From contig NC_084730.1 of assembly GCF_033807575.1 (NCBI RefSeq), positions 6,307,986-6,371,985 on the forward strand: a stretch of 64,000 nt of DNA, in the 5' to 3' direction. The stretch comes from Cydia pomonella (taxonomy: Eukaryota; Arthropoda; Insecta; Lepidoptera; Tortricidae). Under the pieces are notes generated by a model, which saw only the letters and a program-made list of their open reading frames with translations, ran no database searches and was not told the DNA's origin. A program made the translations under genes and the position numbers. Of the stretch, positions 11,021 to 22,618 are shown piece after piece. The stretch's first letter is position 1. Every line of letters starts with the position of its first letter.

Positions 11021-11856
11021 AAGCACCGTGTAGATAATTATAATCATAATCATAATTATTTATTGTATAATATTAATATTACATGTCAATTATTTACAAA
11101 AAGTATTGAATAAAAATAAGAAATAAAAATCATTAGAAATTTATAATCGAATAAAAAATAATAATAGATGAAATAATATAATCAATTATAATATACTCTA
11201 GGTATGTACCTCGTAATTGTACTAGTACATATATGTAATAAATTTCAAAACAACTTAGTCCCAAAATGCCTAAATGTCAAATTGTTTCCTTTTAAAATAG
11301 CTGAATTTCATAATGACTTATTGTCATTAAAATGTAAAAATGAATGTCCGATGGGACTTTACTATAATGGGGAATTATACTTACTAAGTTTAACTATGTC
11401 TTAAGTATATGTTTATACCACTTGTCGTATTAACAATTATATTTCAACAATTAGCTGGAACTAAAGACTGAAAACTCAAGCTGGAACGAGAGTTCTGAAA
11501 ATTTACTTGGATTGCGTGAATATTAAACGGAATCTTTTTTAGTATATACATATAAGGTGGCCAGTCATTGGAAAGTGGCCAGTTTTCGACGGTTTATCCT
11601 ATTTGCTATAATAACAAATGACAAAAGCTTTGAAATTAAATGAGTTGTGTGTACATTTAAAATTCAATATTAATATGTTTGACACGCTGTCAATTCCATT
11701 ACACGACAGAATGAGAGGTAAAATGTCAAGGTTGTGTAAATTCTAATGTATTTAAGCAGATAATTAGTAATTTGAATACATCTCACTGAAGAAATTTAAC
11801 TAATGTTATTCAATTAACGGATGATTGAAACGCTACACATCTAGCTTCTACTGCGA

Positions 11857-11945
11857 ACGGCTAAGGAGTGGAATTCACTTCCTGCACATCTATTCCTAGT
11901 CCACTATAACTTGGATCTTTTTAAATCGAGAGTGAAGCAATAGCT
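11857..11945 (+). mobile_element. LINE C-terminal fragment
   Basis: The frame LRTAKEWNSLPAHLFLVHYN followed by LDLFKSRVKQ and a stop matches the conserved end of CR1/Jockey-like LINE proteins (an EWNSLP block, then YNLDLFKSRV). Only about 30 residues remain. The preceding 11.0-11.8 kb is AT-rich with no recognisable gene. Confidence 0.55.
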
Positions 11946-11987
11946 ATAATAAATTTTACTGTTTATTTATTTACTATTTATTTTTTA

Positions 11988-12545
11988 TTAAAATTTGGTC
12001 CCAATAAATCGGGTGTTCGCTTCGATTATCAGGCGAGGACTGTTCGAAAATAATTGCACATTCTTCTTCTTTCTGGCCGCTCTCCTACGCCACAATGTAC
12101 GGTTTTGTGTTGTCTCCGTAGGTACGAGTACCTCCAGCAATCTTAGGTTCTTTTTCCTCCACAGGGTCTGACTCCTAGTTGCGCGAGGCCGGTTTGAACC
12201 TCTCTTTCCCTCCTGGATAGCCGTCACACCTGTCGTCATGTGGTCTTCATTTCTTTTCTTGACATGACCATACTAGTAATGTTGCACATTGGTTAGCACA
12301 TAACTTCTACTAGTGTTATCCCGGCCTTTGGCAGGGTCCGCTTTCCTACTTGCTTTCCTCCACTTTGCGCGATCCTGAGCGTCCTCTCGTTTACGATCAT
12401 ATCTGCTTTCACGACATCGAGCCATCGCTTTTTTGGTCTGCCGTGGGGTCGGGGGCCGTGAAGGGCTAGGTGAAGGCATGTTTCCTACGTAGTCAGCTGG
12501 CCTGCGACAAACGTGACCGAACCACCGGAGGCGACATTCGAGCAT
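11988..12545 (-). mobile_element. Degenerate RTE-like LINE 3' region
   Basis: On the minus strand a frame reads RLRWFGHVCRRPADYVGN, then DRAKWRKASRKADPAKGRDN. This is the conserved C-terminal pattern of a LINE lineage also present at 31.6 kb. The segment at 11988-12239 adds an arginine-rich frame that may continue the same remnant or be chance. The polymerase domain is missing, so this is a 5'-truncated, inactive copy. Confidence 0.6.
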
Positions 12546-12904
12546 ATATGAAATTTAATTCTTTCTACCTACACTGTTTTTTGCAAAATTACTGACTTCT
12601 CCATACTCCAACAAAGAAATTACTAATTCGTTTTGCAAACAACTACGCTAAATATACACGTGTGAAATGCGGACGTTGGTTCGTGTCAACATATCAGTTT
12701 CCAAGAAACGATATATGTAGCTAGCAGGTTGTGGATATTTAATATGTTTATGTTCTTGACTACACAAGTAGGAAACCAGTGGTTGGTATATCACAGTTCT
12801 GGTGCAGCTCCTAGAGCTTATAGAGTGTATTCCTATAAGCGAATATTCCATGACCGTTGTCCCGTAAAAACGCAATTTTTCTAAAGATTTGCAGGTGAAA
12901 CTAT

Positions 12905-13065
12905 AGGAGTAAAACAGACAGCCCCGTGTGCAGAGAGTGCATGGAAGAAGAGGAAACAGCGAAACACATTCTCTTAGACTGTAAAAAAAAAGGTAGAAGT
13001 ATACAGGAGCAAATACCTAGGGACTCCGTGCACACTAAAGCAGGCAGTTAGCAACCTGAAGACAA
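12905..13065 (+). mobile_element. LINE C-terminal Cys-His fragment
   Basis: A frame reading SPVCRECMEEEETAKHILLD followed by C shows a C-x2-C...H...C arrangement. Further on, LGTPCTLKQAVSNLKT follows after an A-run that has probably shifted the frame. This pattern is typical of the C-terminus of R1/Jockey-group LINEs. An AT-rich (TTTTA)n tract follows. Confidence 0.55.
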
Positions 13066-13529
13066 TTTTATTTTATTTTATTTAAAAGGCACACTAAACA
13101 GACAATATTCTTTTTTTACAGTATATAGTAAGGTAGGTATTATATAAGAATGCCATCCAAAATAAGCAGGCACAGCAAGATAAAATTATGAAGAGAAATA
13201 ACTATCCTAAAATTATAAATAAATATCCTAAACTACACTGAATTACAGAATAACATAAATAATTTTAACATGTCAAATGCTTAATATTATTGTGAAGTAT
13301 GATGGCTGGAAACTACTAGGTTTCTCGGAGGAGCTGGGGTGGCTAGAGTAGCGCTACCTCGTTTTCACGCTTACATTCAAGCTCAAGCAATTCAAGCTCT
13401 AAAATTCTAATAAAAAACAGATCAAGACAAAAAACCGTTAAGTTACGAAAATACCATGCATTTTCATAACTCAGAGGAAGATTTTGTAGGAAATACAGTA
13501 AATTTGTGCTTATATTGTGTGCCCTCTCG

Positions 13530-13580
13530 CGCATCAGAGGAGGCCTGTGCCCAGCAGTGGGACGTATATAGGCTGAATTA
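13530..13580 (+). mobile_element. RTE-like LINE tail stub
   Basis: The text GGAGGCCTGTGCCCAGCAGT then GGGACGTATATAGGCTGA and a (TTA)n run is the last few codons and tail of an RTE-type LINE. It is a very short 5'-truncated insertion. Confidence 0.6.
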
Positions 13581-13584
13581 TTAT

Positions 13585-14690
13585 TATTTGTATCTCCTTC
13601 GATTTCACGTGCTTATAAATCCCGGTCTTTTGATAGGCTTGCGTGGGAACATAGATCCAACACGTAGAGGCCTCTTGAAGAGCATTTATGTCATGTGGAA
13701 CGCCTGCTGAAACCCTTTCACAGGCGCAACAATAGACACCCATGAACAGGTCGCAGCAGGCAATGGGACTGTTGAAAAAGTGGACAGTATAACGGTCTAT
13801 GGATTGAAGTTTGACAATGAGGCTGGGTTATTGCAAAGACGTCCGGACACCTGCCATAGCAATGTTTTCACTAGTTATCGAGCAGGCGGTGACTTGCCGC
13901 CCACTAGACGAGTCCCTGAAACTGCCGTCCTGAAGACATTATTATTATTAATACGGAACTCCATATATCCATCAAATATAGAATTCTGACGAAATAAAAC
14001 ATCAACGAAATAAAAACCAGCCGTAATATAATTTTTCTCAAACTTGCTATGAAATGATGACATGACTTACGTCAAATTAGGTCCGGAAATACTACATATC
14101 CGATGCGATGAGTGAAGATGATATGTAAAGGAATTTCATACTGCCTTACACACCTAGGACTGTAAAGCAAACTTATTTTGTTTTTTAACGACAAATTGTG
14201 ACACAACGTGTTGGCATTCAACCATCAACAAATAATATTTTTCAGTTAGCTTGGTACGGTGATCTGTTGTGCATATTCGTTGCTAAGTAACGGCGGTGGC
14301 GCATCGCACCGCTGGTAGAGTAACGAGCCGAGTAGGTCGCCACAAAACAAATTGACTACAATTTTTTGTTTTAATTGCTAGTTTGAGAAAAGCACTATAC
14401 ATATCTCGGCGAGAAACGGGGTTGCCGGCCGCGTATCTCTATCCGGCCTCGCTACGCTTAGCCGTATATATCTACTTGGCCTGCAACCCTACGTTTCCCG
14501 GCCTCTATAGTAATGTACTATTTCCGGAAGTTTTATTGTGATATTACATTGGCGTGAATAACCGTTTAGGGTCATTGTAACCGGTACTAGTTTTCCTTAC
14601 TTGATTTTATTGCGTGGCCTTGTGAGCTGTGAACCGATATTGACCGACTTTCAATAGTTTCTGATTCGATACAATGTTATTTATACATAT
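13585..14690. other. Intergenic stretch without a recognised gene
   Basis: Several 60-85 codon frames overlap here on both strands, but none shows a protein family signature. A GC-richer block at 14400-14520 contains a loose inverted pair (CCGGCCGCG and the CCCGGCCTC side) that suggests another degenerate fold-back. No RNA gene is recognised. Confidence 0.4.
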
Positions 14691-14693
14691 ATA

Positions 14694-15653
14694 CACGTAA
14701 CACGAGGAACCTGAAAGATTTTAACCACATATATCTGAGGCCGAACGAAGGAAAAAATACAATACAATACAAATCCTCTTTATTGCACAACCTCAAAATA
14801 ACATTTACAGAGAGACATACATAATACATGAAGACAGAGGTGACAACAGGCGGTCTTATCGCTAAAAAAATTTATGACTTTTTGTAAATTTAGCCAAAAA
14901 AAAAATCTTTTTATTAAACAGTAAATGCTATTTGTAAATCTGGCACTTAAAATGTTTTTTTCTCTTTTTTCGTAAAACCTAGTTTATGCAAAGTGTTTTT
15001 TGTCGGTTTTTGATATATATCAATAAGGTTATTTAGACTACGCTCCATAACGGCACCATCGCCATCAAAAAGGCGTTTTGCATTATGTAAGTACTAAGTA
15101 ACAATACGAAGATGTTTTTTTTTGTTGGCAAACTATGCGAATTCCAGGAAATAGTTATTTGTTTTACAAGGGGGCAAAGTTGTTGTCTACCGCTCGTGCT
15201 AATATTGATACCCGAGCAAGCGAAAGATTCCAAAATTGAACCACGAGCGTAGCGAGTGGTTCGAGAAGTGGTAGCTTGAGCGTTGCCAGGGTTTCAAGGC
15301 ACGAGGGTTAAACAAACTTTGCCTCCGAGTGACACACAAAATTTTTCACCAAACCAATGCGAGGAAACTACTAACTATAAAATACCAAAAAAAAAATTAA
15401 ATCCAAATGAACGTAATAAATTTTTTTTTATTCAAAATCATCATTAAAAAGTCAATTCTACTAGCTATTAATATAAGGAAACAACTCAAAATTTGCATCT
15501 GATTACTTTGCCCCACATGTGGGTAAAATGCAACTTTCTCATTAGTTTTTGAACAATCAAGAGGGCTTTTACCAGATTGTATGACATTTTAGTCTTTAAA
15601 TATGATCAGGAACACACTGTTAAAATCTTTCGGATTTCTCGTATTACACCGTG
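14694..15653. mobile_element. TA-flanked MITE, family T copy 1
   Basis: The left end (CACGTAACACGAGGAACCTG, then AAAGATTTTAAC) and the right end (GTTAAAATCTTTCGGATTTC, then TCGTATTACACCGTG) are inverted copies. TA lies immediately outside both, as expected for Tc1/mariner-type insertion. A second copy with the same arms is at 39273-39863. The interior has no transposase and carries a nested LINE tail at 14756-14870. Confidence 0.65.
14756..14870 (-). mobile_element. LINE 3' UTR fragment (TTTATTGCACA family)
   Basis: On the minus strand the segment reads TTAGCGATAAGACCGCCTGT, continues to TGCAATAAAGAGGATTTGTA, and ends in an (ATTGT)n tail. The same block is at 37767-37885. No coding part remains. 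Confidence 0.6.
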
Positions 15654-15736
15654 TAGTGTAGGTATATATACCTACATATGTGTGATATTATCGGAATGAG
15701 ATTTACGAGTAATAACTGGAACTCGTTTTGGACAGT

Positions 15737-15885
15737 GAGTTAGAGCCGATTTAGACGGCACGCGAACTCGCATGCGATTTTAGTTACATTGCGGACTATT
15801 GAGGTTACAACTAATTCGGCGACCGATCAAATACCGCAATGTAATGAAACTAGCATGCGAGTTCTCGCACCGTGTAAATGAGCCC
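15737..15885. mobile_element. Fold-back MITE
   Basis: GATTTAGACGGCACGCGAAC, then TCGCATGCGA, at the left and GCATGCGAGTTCTCGCACCG, then TGTAAATGAGC, at the right are imperfect inverted copies with internal CCGCAATGTAA/TTACATTGCGG pairing. It is about 150 bp with no ORF. Confidence 0.65.
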
Positions 15886-16740
15886 TTTTAAAGTTGGAAT
15901 AGAAATTGACGAAAATGATTTTCTTGAACCTCAAAATTCAAAAGTTATTTTACTTACATATTTTATTTGTGTAGTAGTTATCAGTAATTAGCACATAAAG
16001 TGGCAAATATATTATGCTCATCCTTAGTCCCTATTTTTATGTGGAAAAACGCCCAAGTAATTTTAAATAAATACGGAATATTTCAAAATATTTTTCCGTC
16101 CAATAACCAATCCAATTTACCTATTTACACCTTGTCACCACAACTTTCGTAATATTATTTCTGTTTTTCATTATTTTCCACGCCACGGACTCCGGCATAT
16201 TTAGCATTGCGGCAATGCCGATTGATATTTAAAAAAAAAACTCAATTCTTACCGAATTCATTGTCCGACCGCCAGTCACTCTCGCGCCGCCGGGCTGTTG
16301 GCAGCATGCTGTAATTCAGCCAATCGCGGATCGTGTTCGATATTCAAACTTGTGTTCGAATTTTGAATTCCGGGATCGCGATGGCCGTGCACGCGTTTAG
16401 CCGTTATATGGACTATATTAGGAGCCATAGATTAATTAGTGAGTGTCTTTATATATACTTATATTAAATATAGTTGTTAATAGTTTGTGTTAACGAATTA
16501 AGTATAAATTTGATATTACCTCTTGTATTATCTGCATGGTATAGCCAAGTATCGGTTGATCATACGGTACTTAGATTTTCTAAAACAATATGTTAGATTG
16601 CTACAAAACACTGTGCGAGCAATATTGGTATTTTATATTTGGTTATATAACAAACAACATGCAAAAGTGACTCATTCTATACATACCTACTTAAGTGGAA
16701 ATATAACTAAATATACTAAATTAAGTATAGCCCTCCTGCC

Positions 16741-17020
16741 TTCTAGTGTAAAGTGGGTAGTGACTCTGCCTACGAACCTAGAGATCCTGGGTTTGAATCC
16801 AGGTGATGGCATTTATTTGTGTGTTTATCACGAATGTTTGTTCTTGAGTTATAAATGCTTTAAATATATTAGGTTAGGTGTAGTATATAGCAATAGGCGA
16901 TATATAAGTATTTATATATATCTAGCTGTTATGTTATATATATATATATATATATATACCTATTGTCGTCTAGTACCTACCCACTACACAAGCCTTATTG
17001 AGCATGGGACCAGGTAGATT
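16741..17020 (+). mobile_element. Diverged SINE family B copy 3
   Basis: The head AAAGTGGGTAGTGACTCTGC and the B-box GGGTTTGAATCC are followed by a mutated body containing an (AT)n microsatellite (about 16932-16959) and the end ACACAAGCCTTATTGAGC. It is much more diverged than the copy at 17632. The 164-codon ORF that crosses it is chance. Confidence 0.7.
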
Positions 17021-17284
17021 AGTTATGTGTTGAATTAAACATACTTAATTAAAAATACATAGGTAAGTCCCATGTCTTATTTGGGTTAAAATATTCACTC
17101 ATTAAAAACTAATAAATATTTTCAAACAATAAATTGTCATCATAATTAAATTAATTAGACTTCTAGATTCAAATCTATTGTTTAACAGGAGTAGTTTAAC
17201 TTATACGAACACTTACGATTTTTTATGCAGAAGACAGATTTTCTTCAGCTTCAAGAATATCTATACAACACGCAGTCATTGATA

Positions 17285-17405
17285 TTTATTTATTTTATTT
17301 ATTTAAACTTTATTGCACAAACAAAGAAAAATGTACAAATGGCGGACTTAATGCCAAAAGGCATTCTCTACCAGTCAACTATTGGGCCAAACAGAGACTG
17401 TATGT
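17285..17405 (-). mobile_element. LINE 3' UTR fragment (GCCATTTGTACATTTTTCTT family)
   Basis: On the minus strand this reads CCCAATAGTTGACTGGTAGA, then GAATGCCTTTTGGCATTAAG, and ends GTGCAATAAAG with a TAAA-type tail. Plus-strand copies are at 19240-19375 and 29205-29315. AATAAAG is the likely polyadenylation signal. Confidence 0.65.
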
Positions 17406-17478
17406 TGGTGCAGAAGATATTCATACATTATTTAACCGAAAAACAAAATATTATACATACATATTATGAATTTCAACG

Positions 17479-17628
17479 ACCGGTCTGGCCTAGTCGGTAG
17501 TGACAGTGACCCTACCTATGAAGCCGATGGACCTGATCGATTCCTGGTTATTTGTGTCCCTGGGTCATGGGTACTTTCTATGTACTTAAGTGTATGTATA
17601 TTATATATATCGTTGTATTACTGTTGTA
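17479..17628 (+). mobile_element. SINE family B copy 4, 3' truncated
   Basis: The head ACGACCGGTCTGGCCTAGTC carries a short internal duplication (GTGACAGTGACC), and the body stops after TATATCGTTGTATT. It lies immediately upstream of copy 5 in the same orientation. Confidence 0.75.
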
Positions 17629-17631
17629 TGA

Positions 17632-17900
17632 CGACCGGTTTGGCCTAGTGGGTAGTGACCCTGCCTACGAAGCTGATGGTCCCGGGTTCAAATCCTGGTA
17701 AGGGCATTTATTCGTGTGATGAGCATGGATATTTGTTCCTGAGTCATGGGTGTTTTCTATGTATTTAAGTATTTATAAATATTTATATATTATATATATC
17801 GTTGTCTAAGTACCCTCAACACAAGCCTTCTTGTGCTTACTGCGGGACTTAGTAACGTCAATTTGTGTAAGAATATCCTATAATATCTATTTATTGTTTT
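17632..17900 (+). mobile_element. SINE family B copy 5
   Basis: Near-full copy. It has the head CGACCGGTTTGGCCTAGTGG, the B-box GGTTCAAATCC, and the body to TGTGTAAGAATATCCTATAA with a T-rich tail. Only a few bases separate it from copy 4, so it inserted into or beside the end of that copy. Confidence 0.85.
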
Positions 17901-18289
17901 TTTTTTATGAGTGCTAGGACAGTATGCCTTTTTATGAAACTTATAATGTTATTAATATATACACACAACTAATGGAAAGTAAAGTGAATATATCCGAAGT
18001 CGTGACATGAGTCACACGACTGACATGTGATATCACGTCACACGGTTTTAACTGTCACGACATATTTATTAAAGAAAGTCTATAAATCAATGATATTACA
18101 TATATAACTATAGAAAGGATATACTCATACATAAGAAGCACTAAAAACACTTACATATTTATTTCTATACTTGCGAAGAAATCTGTTAGTTTTGATTAAT
18201 TTTCGCATTCCGGTAGCTTAGTTCTTGTCGAGATTTTGTTCTTTAAAGTCTTTTTGGCCCGTCGTCAAACAAGTGGCGAGGGGCCACCG

Positions 18290-18660
18290 CTTCCACCATG
18301 AATCAGTATTTAGTATGGTTTGGGCATGAGTGGTGGGGGGAACTGACAGAATGGGATAGTCTTATGTATCTTGTAGGAGTAGCAGAGAAAGCGATCTATC
18401 ATTGTCGAAGCTATCATTGTTCATTTTACGTCCTTGTCATAGTCTCACTTTTCTTTTCTGCCTACTTCTAAAAAGTCCTGTGACGTAGACGTCTTCTTTT
18501 GTTGCCCACCGTTACCTATTATGGTGGGTAACAATGAACCTGACCAAATTACGTAGGTAGTTTTTGGTATGTTGTCAGGAATGTTAAAACGTGTTTTTAA
18601 TTTTGTCGCATTGCGCATGTTCTGTCCGTCACGGGCGCACGCGTATAGTACTTCTATATG
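18290..18660. repeat. Dispersed 360-bp repeat, copy 1
   Basis: The blocks GTAGGAGTAGCAGAGAAAGC, GGTATGTTGTCAGGAAT, AATTTTGTCGCATTGCGC and CTGTCCGTCACGGGCGC recur in the same order at 57017-57350. No ORF or terminal repeat is clear, so the element type is unknown. Confidence 0.65.
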
Positions 18661-18844
18661 ATCCTACCATCTAGCTTCCACGCAAGCAACATGGGCCATA
18701 AAAGCTTTGAAACAAAAAAAGAAACAAAAATATTAACTAACTTATAGGAAATATGTCAAAAATAAAAGAATAAAAATTAAGAAATAAAAATAAATGGCTC
18801 CGCCATTTTGATAAAAAAAAATTGTAACAACAATAAAATTGTAT

Positions 18845-18965
18845 GTCATCATCGAACCTGCTCACAAAATTTCACGAGAATCGGTTGAGAATTGCGAACT
18901 GTAGAGGAGAAAATCCGGACTTACGAGAGCATTTTTGCCCAAGCCGAAACAGAAATCTTTGCTAA
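18845..18965. repeat. Dispersed repeat (CACGAGAATCGGTTGAGAAT block)
   Basis: TTTCACGAGAATCGGTTGAG, then AATTGCG and TGTAGAGGAGAA, is repeated at 34615-34740. It is a fragment of a common noncoding repeat. The flanking sequence at 18670-18840 is A-rich and featureless. Confidence 0.55.
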
Positions 18966-19239
18966 GGTGACATTCATTTATTACGGAACCCCTCCCCCCT
19001 ATATTACATAAGAATCTAAAGAAAAAATAATTCACGTTTCGTATGTCTTAGTGTTTATTATAAATATATATATTTTAACTTAAATAAGGTTCACCATCAT
19101 GTATATGTACATAATTATATGTATTAGTCTATCTTTTATACATTATAGAAGTAGTAGTTTTTTACTATTTATATATTTTTAATATTATTTGACTTCACGT
19201 TTAATTTTTTCCTTATTATTTGTTATTAATTTTTCCTGC

Positions 19240-19375
19240 ACCAACATACACAAATGTCTCTGTTTGACCCAATGGTTGACTGGTAGAGAATGCCTTTTGG
19301 CATTAAGTTCGCCATTTGTACATTTTTCTTTATGTGTGCAATAAAGTTTAAATAAATAAATAAATAAAATAAATA
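19240..19375 (+). mobile_element. LINE 3' UTR fragment (GCCATTTGTACATTTTTCTT family)
   Basis: Opposite orientation to the copy at 17285. It runs from CTGCACCAACATACACAAAT through GCATTAAGTTCGCCATTTGT to TGTGCAATAAAGTTTAAATA with a (TAAA)n tail. No protein-coding part survives. Confidence 0.65.
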
Positions 19376-19992
19376 TTTTTAGAACGTTTCTTGTTCCTAC
19401 AAAGGTACTGGAGCCCGTCTAAGCTAACTCTGTACCTGCCGTGTTTGATAGCAGCATGGAGTGTAAAAGTATTATTTTAAGCGTCATAATTTCATAGAAA
19501 TTAGAAATTTTTCTCATCTTTGTGATCTTATGTAAGAACTATGAAAACCTCGTCCCACCTCCTTATAGGAAAAAATAAGACATTTTCGATTCCCCTCTCC
19601 TCCTAAAGCGGTTGTCCAACAATCACGTTATGCTAAGTAAGGGGTGGAGGGGGTCAGCAAAAAATCACCAATGACCACCATGGAGAGAGGGGGGGTCTAA
19701 GTAAATAATACGTGAATTTTTTTTCTTAAATTGAGCGAAGCCTAAAATTGTTAAGTAACCATCCATTTAGCGGTATTTAACGTTAACAATCAATTGTGTT
19801 GTATAAAAAATGTTAAAATCGTTTTCAAAGTCATAACATTTTTTTTATATATATTTATTTAACGCTCTTTGTGTAGGTACCGTATTATAAGTAGTCAACG
19901 AAAAAAATTACACGTTGGATAGGGGGGAGGGGGTCTGAAAATATCACCAAATATCACCATGTGGGTAGCGGGGTCAAAAACTAGCCAAAAAA

Positions 19993-21035
19993 GCGGCCAA
20001 GTGCGAGTCGGACTCGCGCATGAAGGGTTCCATACAATTTAAGACGTATAAAAAAAATCTTCTTATTAGATCTTGTTCAACATTTTACCACTTTGGACAC
20101 ACATTTTACCACTTTGGAAGTGTCTCTCGCGCAAACTATTCAGTTTAGAAAAAAACTATATTAGGAACCTAAATATCATTTTTGAAGACCTATCCATAGA
20201 TACCCCACACGTATATGTTTGATGAAAATTTTTTTTTTTAAATTTTATGACGTATTAAAAAAAACTACTCACTAGATCTCGTTCAAACCAATTTTCGGTG
20301 GAAGTTTGCATGGTAATGTATATCATAATTTTTTTTTAGATTTTTCATTCTGTTATTTTAGAAGTTACAGGGGGGGGGGACACACTTTTTTTCACTTTGG
20401 AAGGTTCTCTCGCGCAAACTAGTCAGTTTAGAAAAAAATGATATTAGAAACCTTAATATCATTTTTGAAGACCTATCCATAGATACCCCACACGTATGGG
20501 TATGATGAAAAATATTTTTTTTTTTAAATTTCATGACGTATTAAAAAAAAACTACTTACTAGATCTCGTTCAAACCAATTTTCGGTGGAAGTTTACATGG
20601 CAATGTATATCATTTTTTTTTTTTAGATTTTTCATTCTGTTATTTTAGAAGTTACGGGGGGGGGACACACTTTTTACCACTTTGGAAGTGTCTCTCGCGC
20701 AAACTATTCAGTTTAGAAAAAAAATGATATTAGAAACCTCAATATCATTTTTGAAGACCTATCCATAGATACCCCACACGTATGGGTTTGATGAAAAAAG
20801 ATTTTTTGAGTTTCAGTTCTAAGTATGGGGAACCCCCAAAATTTATTGTTTTTTTTTCTATTTTTGTGTGAAAATCTTAATGCGGTTCATAGAATACATC
20901 CACTTACTAAGTTTGAACAGTACAGCTCTTATAGTTTCGGAAAAAAGTGGCTGTGACAGAATCGGACAGACAGACGGACATGACGAATCTATAAGGGTTC
21001 CGTTTTTTGCCATTTGGCTACGGAACCCTAAAAAG
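19993..21035 (+). repeat. Dispersed element with internal 284-bp tandem array
   Basis: It starts GCGGCCAAGTGCGAGTCGGA and ends TTGGCTACGGAACCCTAAAA. Inside, a unit beginning CACTTTGGAAG, passing through GACCTATCCATAGATACCCC and ending in a poly-G run recurs near 20110, 20393 and 20679, a period of about 284-285 bp. The related element at 40198-40755 has only one unit. No ORF is convincing; the 78-codon frame at 20868 recurs in the other copy but lacks protein features. Confidence 0.75.
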
Positions 21036-21989
21036 TATGACGTGATTAATGGACAACCCGGAATCGTCTTAATAAATGAATGGAACCTAACGCTCGGTCA
21101 ATAAGCCTCCACTCTCCAGTAATCACGTTTTACGCATAGTTTCTGATCAGTTATGTTATGTTACATTCTGTTGTTACACTTATATCTTCGAATACCTATA
21201 GCCAAGGCCACGACGTGTCTTCTGTAAACAATGCTGTTCGTACGTAGTGTAAATATGTAGTGCACATTAAATTGCTCACGTATTAAACTAACAATAATTG
21301 TATATACCTATTACTAGTTTCAGTTTTTATTAGTTATTACACACACTGTTTTTAAACACTGGCAACATTTTACTAAAACAAGAGCTATAGAGTTAAGTTA
21401 TATTTTTCATTGATTTTTGTTAGTTTTAAAAATAATGGCGCTATACATCCCATAATAGGAGCAAACACACATACCTATGGAATTTAATTTATTAATAATA
21501 TGAAAACCAATTGCAGTATCTACAGTACTAAATATCAAAAATACTCCAAATTTTCTCTTAAATTTCCCATGATTGGTGCCGTTAACATAATTACCTTTCA
21601 TTTTTGTTTACAAACTAATTAAAATACAATCCAAGCTAATCTACATCTTAAATTTAGAACACGCACAAAAAACCCTTTCCATCTCGGTGACCAGCAAAAA
21701 ATGACCCAAAACGGTTTAGCAAGAAACGAGCGCATTGCCGAGATTTACCAAAAAAAAACCCAGTATAAATTGACCTCTAAATATTTGATGGTTTTATGGG
21801 ATCGAGGATTACACTTACAGTGGCAATGTTTAAAGTGGCCACATTAATTAATTGTACTAATGGTTTGTTATGTCACGAGGTTAATAAGTTACGAAAGGAG
21901 GTTATAGGCTTATAGCGTGTGATTTGGCAGTTTTGGCACTTCGGAATTGTGTGGCAAAATGTAACACATCTTGCGATTTGAGAGTTTTC

Positions 21990-22235
21990 ATGCAGTCGAA
22001 ACTGGTATTTTTAGGGTTCCGTACCCAAAGGGTGCTATTACTAAAACTCCGCTGTCCGTCTGTCTGTTTGAGACTTAAAGTTTGACGACATTTAATTTTC
22101 GCCGATCTTTCGTACGATTTGCATTGCAACAAATCACATTTTGTTAAACTTTTTCGATTAAAAACGGCACATTTTAGTCCACTTTTTACAGTAGATTGTT
22201 TACCAAAGGGTAAAATGGTGCCATTCACCCGATTT
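21990..22235. repeat. Fragment of the GGGTTCCGTACCCAAAGGGT family
   Basis: AGGGTTCCGTACCCAAAGGG and the following CTATTACTAAAACTCCGCTG resemble the start of the repeat at 59030-59250. The 108-codon minus-strand frame over this area has no recognisable domain and is taken as chance. Confidence 0.5.
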
Positions 22236-22300
22236 AAATATGTATTCTACTTTTCATTTCGAATACGGGGAAAGTAAAACACATATGTATTTAAAAACAT

Positions 22301-22618
22301 GAAGTAGTATACAGGGTGATTTCGGGGTCGTGGAGCAAGAGAACAAGACATCACACAGAATTCAAAGATGAGTCTAATGATATTGCTCATTATTTATTAT
22401 CACCAATAATTATGATTTTTTTTTAGATGACAAGTAGAAAAAAAACATGTTTGCATACAGTTTGGTTATATGGTCATAAGATTCATTTTACTTGAAAAAT
22501 AATAAAAATCAAACTAATTATCTTTCAATCAATTACTACCGTATGATAATGTAAGTCATTTATAGATTCAGTAAAAGTGGTTCTGGATCACGACCCAGAA
22601 ATCACCCTGTCTACTTTC
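22301..22618. mobile_element. 300-bp MITE with ACAGGGTGATTTC ends
   Basis: ACAGGGTGATTTCGGGGTCG at the left and CACGACCCAGAAATCACCCT, then GT, at the right are inverted copies. The similarity may extend a further 7 bp outward (GAAGTAG / CTACTTTC). The interior is AT-rich with no ORF. No clear target duplication is visible. Confidence 0.7.

Noticed and set aside
16523..17017. 164-codon plus-strand ORF
   Set aside because: It runs through a SINE head, body and an (AT)n tract (YIYIYIYIY translation), so it is not a gene.
21902..22228. 108-codon minus-strand ORF
   Set aside because: Its translation follows a dispersed noncoding repeat (GGGTTCCGTACCC family) and shows no domain.
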